Shown: one piece after another, positions 5,995 through 6,116 of the stretch | Layout of the letters: every line of letters starts with the position of its first letter | Position numbering within the stretch: the first letter of the stretch is position 1 | From: Verrucomicrobiaceae bacterium | Lineage (GTDB): Bacteria > Verrucomicrobiota > Verrucomicrobiae > Verrucomicrobiales > Akkermansiaceae | NCBI GenBank assembly: GCA_947372405.1 | Contig: CANBTO010000325.1 | Location: 1-6,116, forward strand | Length of the DNA stretch: 6,116 nucleotides | Reading direction: 5' to 3' | Translations under genes and position numbers: made by a program | The notes under the pieces: model-generated | What the model was told of the DNA's origin: nothing | The model's input: the letters and a program-made list of their open reading frames with translations, nothing else | Databases searched by the model: none

Positions 5995-6116
5995 TCAACG
6001 CGCTTCCAGCGGCTGATAGGAACGCTGGGTGGCTCCAGTGTAGATCTGGCGCGGACGGCAGATGCGGCTGTCAGCGTCCTCCATCACTTCCTTGAAATTG
6101 GCGATCCAGCCCGGCA
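5995..6116 (-). CDS. gltA: Citrate synthase, C-terminal end (partial)
   Basis: Citrate synthase condenses oxaloacetate and acetyl-CoA to citrate, the entry step of the TCA cycle. Only the last 39 residues are in the window; the gene continues past the right edge. Read on the minus strand it gives [20 protein letters not shown], then [19 protein letters not shown] and a TGA stop at 5997-5995. The GWIA.F.E...D...RI.RPRQ.YTG...R.Y pattern is the typical end of bacterial GltA (E. coli ends with GWIAHWSE, IARPRQLYTG). The conserved Arg of the RPRQ motif is present. The gene converges on mfd and the fragment at 5518-5685. No regulatory site can be judged from this end. Confidence 0.88.
   Translation of the reverse strand, partial: PGWIANFKEVMEDADSRICRPRQIYTGATQRSYQPLEAR

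Noticed and set aside
5807..6016. 69-codon frame between the mfd fragment and gltA
   Set aside because: It runs into the antisense of the gltA end, has no recognisable motif, and shows Arg/Trp-rich composition typical of non-coding frames.

Overview
The window reads as chromosomal sequence from a moderately GC-rich bacterium. The style of the Mfd protein, the Ca-binding 'FDLDG...LWRDLNSNGVSDPGE' module and the lack of clear Shine-Dalgarno sequences suggest Verrucomicrobiota, but this is an impression from the sequence and not a proven assignment. No rRNA, tRNA, CRISPR array, transposase or integrase was seen.

Layout, left to right. Positions 1-339 form a lower-GC flank with no gene I can assign. 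Positions 340-1485 (+) encode a secreted or membrane-anchored protein with a TPR-like helical region followed by a Ca-binding module with two EF-hand-type loops. Its stop codon overlaps by one base (TAGTG) the GTG start of mfd (1485-4730, +), a full-length transcription-repair coupling factor of 1081 residues with intact helicase motifs and UvrA-contact residues. Convergent to mfd lies a small gene (4784-5311, -) for a zinc-ribbon protein with one membrane segment. Beyond it, at 5518-5685 (+), is a second, 89% identical copy of the last 56 codons of mfd, stop codon included. After a 309-base stretch without a gene, the window ends in the C-terminus of citrate synthase (gltA, 5995-6116, -).

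The most notable structure is the repeated mfd 3' end. The mfd tail, the zinc-ribbon gene and the second mfd tail form a 955-base unit bounded by 168-base direct repeats. This is the arrangement expected when foreign DNA inserts at, or recombines through, the 3' end of a core gene and supplies a replacement terminus. The second tail also lies between two 14-base direct repeats. I propose a small islet at the mfd terminus carrying one cargo gene. This is an inference, since no recombinase is present in the window.

Functionally, mfd and gltA are housekeeping genes. The EF-hand/TPR protein is probably co-transcribed and translationally coupled with mfd, but it has no evident role in repair. The zinc-ribbon protein is of unknown function.
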